Below are positions 62,025 through 64,000 of a DNA stretch of 64,000 nucleotides, piece by piece. The position numbers were made by a program, and so were the translations under genes. The DNA lies in assembly GCF_002105155.1 (NCBI RefSeq), contig NW_019029012.1, positions 124,001 to 188,000 on the forward strand, given 5' to 3'. Within the stretch, counting starts at the first letter, position 1. The number at the start of each line of letters is the position of its first letter. The DNA comes from Lobosporangium transversale (taxonomy: Eukaryota > Mortierellomycota > Mortierellomycetes > Mortierellales > Mortierellaceae). Under the pieces are notes generated by a model, which saw only the letters and a list, made by a program, of their open reading frames with translations, searched no databases and was not told the origin of the DNA.

Positions 62025-62926
62025 GTATGCTTGAATAATGGGTCTGAAGCCGAACAGAGGATGGAATAGGACAGAGACAGTGTAAAGTGAGGTAAAGGCG
62101 AATATAGAGTGGAGGGTAGCAATGATAAAGAAAAAGAAAAAAAAAAAAAAAAAAAAGAATGAAAGAGAGGGCATTAAATGTTATCAAGGATGTTGGCGAA
62201 GCAAAAAAATAAACTCTTGAATATGTAGTAAATGTTGTAAGAAAGGACATTTCTGTGCATCCTCTTTCTATGTCGTATTATTGAATAAAATCCGACCATG
62301 CTTAGCATACCATTGCAATTTAGTAAAATGTGCACATGTGCAACAAAAACCTTGACAAGTCGTTTTGGGCGACATGGAAGCCCATTGGCCAATCAGATTC
62401 CAAATCCTGGCTTATTGCAAACTCACTGCGTTTTGTGAACACAATAAAATTTTTCAAAAGCCTCCACCTCCAATAACCGTTCGGGCCTCTTCCCTTTTTT
62501 ATACTTTCGGTAATGTGTCAAGGCATCAAAGGCACCATCTACTCGTTTATTTTATTCTTTTTATTTTTATTTTTTACTTAGCCAGTCAGCATTACGATAT
62601 CAGTAGAACTTCAAAACCCCGTCGCTTTACATTTAATTGATATAAAGACAGTGTTGTTATAATGATCAGAAGATTGAAAGACATTATAAGTACTGCTTAC
62701 ATAATTTTTTGTGGATATCTGTGTAACAGAACCATAGGGGAATGCATGACAACCGAAATGAACAGTCTAACTTTCAGAAGAGTTCCCCTTTTTGAAGATC
62801 TTCCAATATGACAGAAATAGATGAATAAATAAAAAAAAAATAAAAAATAATAATAAAAAATTATTTTGAAATAAAGGTCTATAGGTGATGCGGTTTATGC
62901 TACTTGATGCTCTTCACTTTCTTCTT
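62025..62926. other. Spacer upstream of the transposase-derived gene
   Basis: It has an A run at about 62138-62156 (T run in the leader on the coding strand) and AT-rich sequence at 62820-62870. The plus-strand ORF 62365-62640 has no recognisable features and is not accepted as a gene. Confidence 0.5.
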
Positions 62927-64000
62927 CTAAATGGCTTTGTTCAAATAGAATGTCGCTTTTATAAATTCATCCCAGTGGTCAAATTGAGACGCTGCCGATG
63001 ATATTGTCTCTAATGAAACATCTCCATCAGCGGATATTGATTCGAAAGCCAGCGGCACGGGTAAAAGCTAGATACCATCCCATAGCATAGAACAAAGAAA
63101 ACGTCAGAGAAATTTCTATATACTGTTTATGTATAATATATACAAGTAATATATATAAAGAGAATAATTAAACATCCATATAGAAAACACCAACAAGTAC
63201 CTTGAGCTCTTGCTTCCTAACTAAGCCATACTGATCGATCATGTCAGAAGCGATTAGAGGCAAGCCGTGGTAGTCGAAAATACCGGTCGTCTTGAAAAGA
63301 ACACTTTTCAATGTATGCGTGATTGCCACTCCTCGAAGGCCCACCTGAGAACCAGGAGGTGTTGATGATATGTCTTGAAATGAGAAGAAGTTAGGGCATT
63401 GAAGTCTATTCGAAAATGGTAATGTTGTCTGATCCATCAGGTTCTTCAAGATGGGGGACTCTATCTCGAGCTTAGTCGTCAATTGACTTCTAATCTGCAC
63501 ATCCGTAGGCTGGCCTAGCATCATAAAGTTGGCGACGATCCTTTTGTTAATCGAGCTTCCACCTTTCATAAATAACTCGCCCTCATGATTCAGCTGATAG
63601 CTTAGATGGACCGGGTCTAGTTTTGGTTTATCCAGTGAGTTTAAAGAAGACTGTGCAAAACATGATGATAGGATGTATTCTGCCTCGATAGTCCTAGTCT
63701 TTGGTGACACTAATGGTAACTTTGCTACAGCTTTGAAGAACGGTAGACTTTAAAAAAGTAAAAGGCAAACCTTGGTAAGCTAGAGGGCACTACATTTCAA
63801 AACATCGAAAGAAGACACACGCTCCCAGTACCTTTCAAAGAAATAAGGGGCTTCAGCATCCTTTAGCCACTCTTCTAGCATCAGCATATCAAAGGATTTT
63901 GAAAGCGGAAGGCAAGTCATTTTCCTTTCCTTGTTTTGAAAGAGTACCTGGCCGAAATGTGATGATAGTTCAAATTTTTGGGTTGCTGTTTGTGCCTCAT
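62927..64000 (-). CDS. Unrecognised protein, 5' part outside window
   Basis: Three exons: 64000-63832 (incomplete), 63747-63201 and 63067-62927, all in one frame and ending at TAG 62927-62929. The visible 285 residues include SSHFGQVLFQ, LPFFKAVAKLPLVSP, SCFAQSSLNSL and a C-terminal DHWDEFIKATFYLN. There are no clear membrane segments or catalytic motifs. The word pattern reminded me faintly of fungal SLS1-type mitochondrial inner-membrane regulators, but this is a guess that I could not support. Splice sites are regular, so the gene is probably functional. Confidence 0.65.

Overview
The window looks like nuclear DNA of a filamentous fungus, most likely a Mortierella-type early-diverging fungus (Mortierellomycotina). 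This is inferred from genes split by many short GT-AG introns (mostly about 50-160 bp), AT-rich spacers full of long A or T homopolymers, a long ribonuclease-inhibitor-type LRR protein of a kind expanded in Mortierella, and a fungal CTF18. No rRNA, tRNA or CRISPR was seen. Nearly every convincing gene is on the minus strand. All exon coordinates were built by hand from splice sites and reading phase, with paralogues used to check one another.

Layout. 1-3233: 3' end missing, LRR protein with an 84-bp repeat array. 3987-24628: three tandem paralogous 12-exon genes (called A, B and C here), each encoding a very large protein with a disordered N-terminal tail, a small beta-rich module, a WD40-like beta-propeller, a helical linker and a six-helix TRP-like cation-channel domain. 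25861-31952 and 35969-42332: two copies of an ABCC/MRP-type ABC transporter with an N-terminal TMD0 exon. 42877-44640: membrane-anchored short-chain dehydrogenase (SDR). 45611-47807: PIN-like (auxin efflux carrier family) transporter. 48905-53561: CTF18, the alternative clamp-loader subunit. 59385-62024: CENP-B/Tigger-type DDE transposase that has lost catalytic residues and is probably domesticated. 62927-64000: 5'-truncated gene of uncertain function.

The centre is a segmental tandem duplication whose unit, left to right, is channel - ABC transporter - SDR. Unit 1 keeps channel C and ABC copy 1, but its SDR is reduced to a relic (32370-32652). Unit 2 keeps ABC copy 2 and the SDR, but its channel is reduced to a 3' relic (33935-34616) plus a promoter remnant near 35040. 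The two ABC genes are a mosaic of nearly identical and clearly diverged blocks, which suggests gene conversion. A foldback element (33527-33780) and a long hairpin (54298-54452) are the clearest mobile or structural repeats.

Functionally the window is rich in membrane transport (three channels, two ABCC pumps, one PIN-like carrier) next to an oxidoreductase. A shared detoxification or sensing role is possible but is only inferred from proximity. The most unusual items are the propeller-channel fusion family and the reciprocal gene loss with partial homogenisation in the duplicated block.
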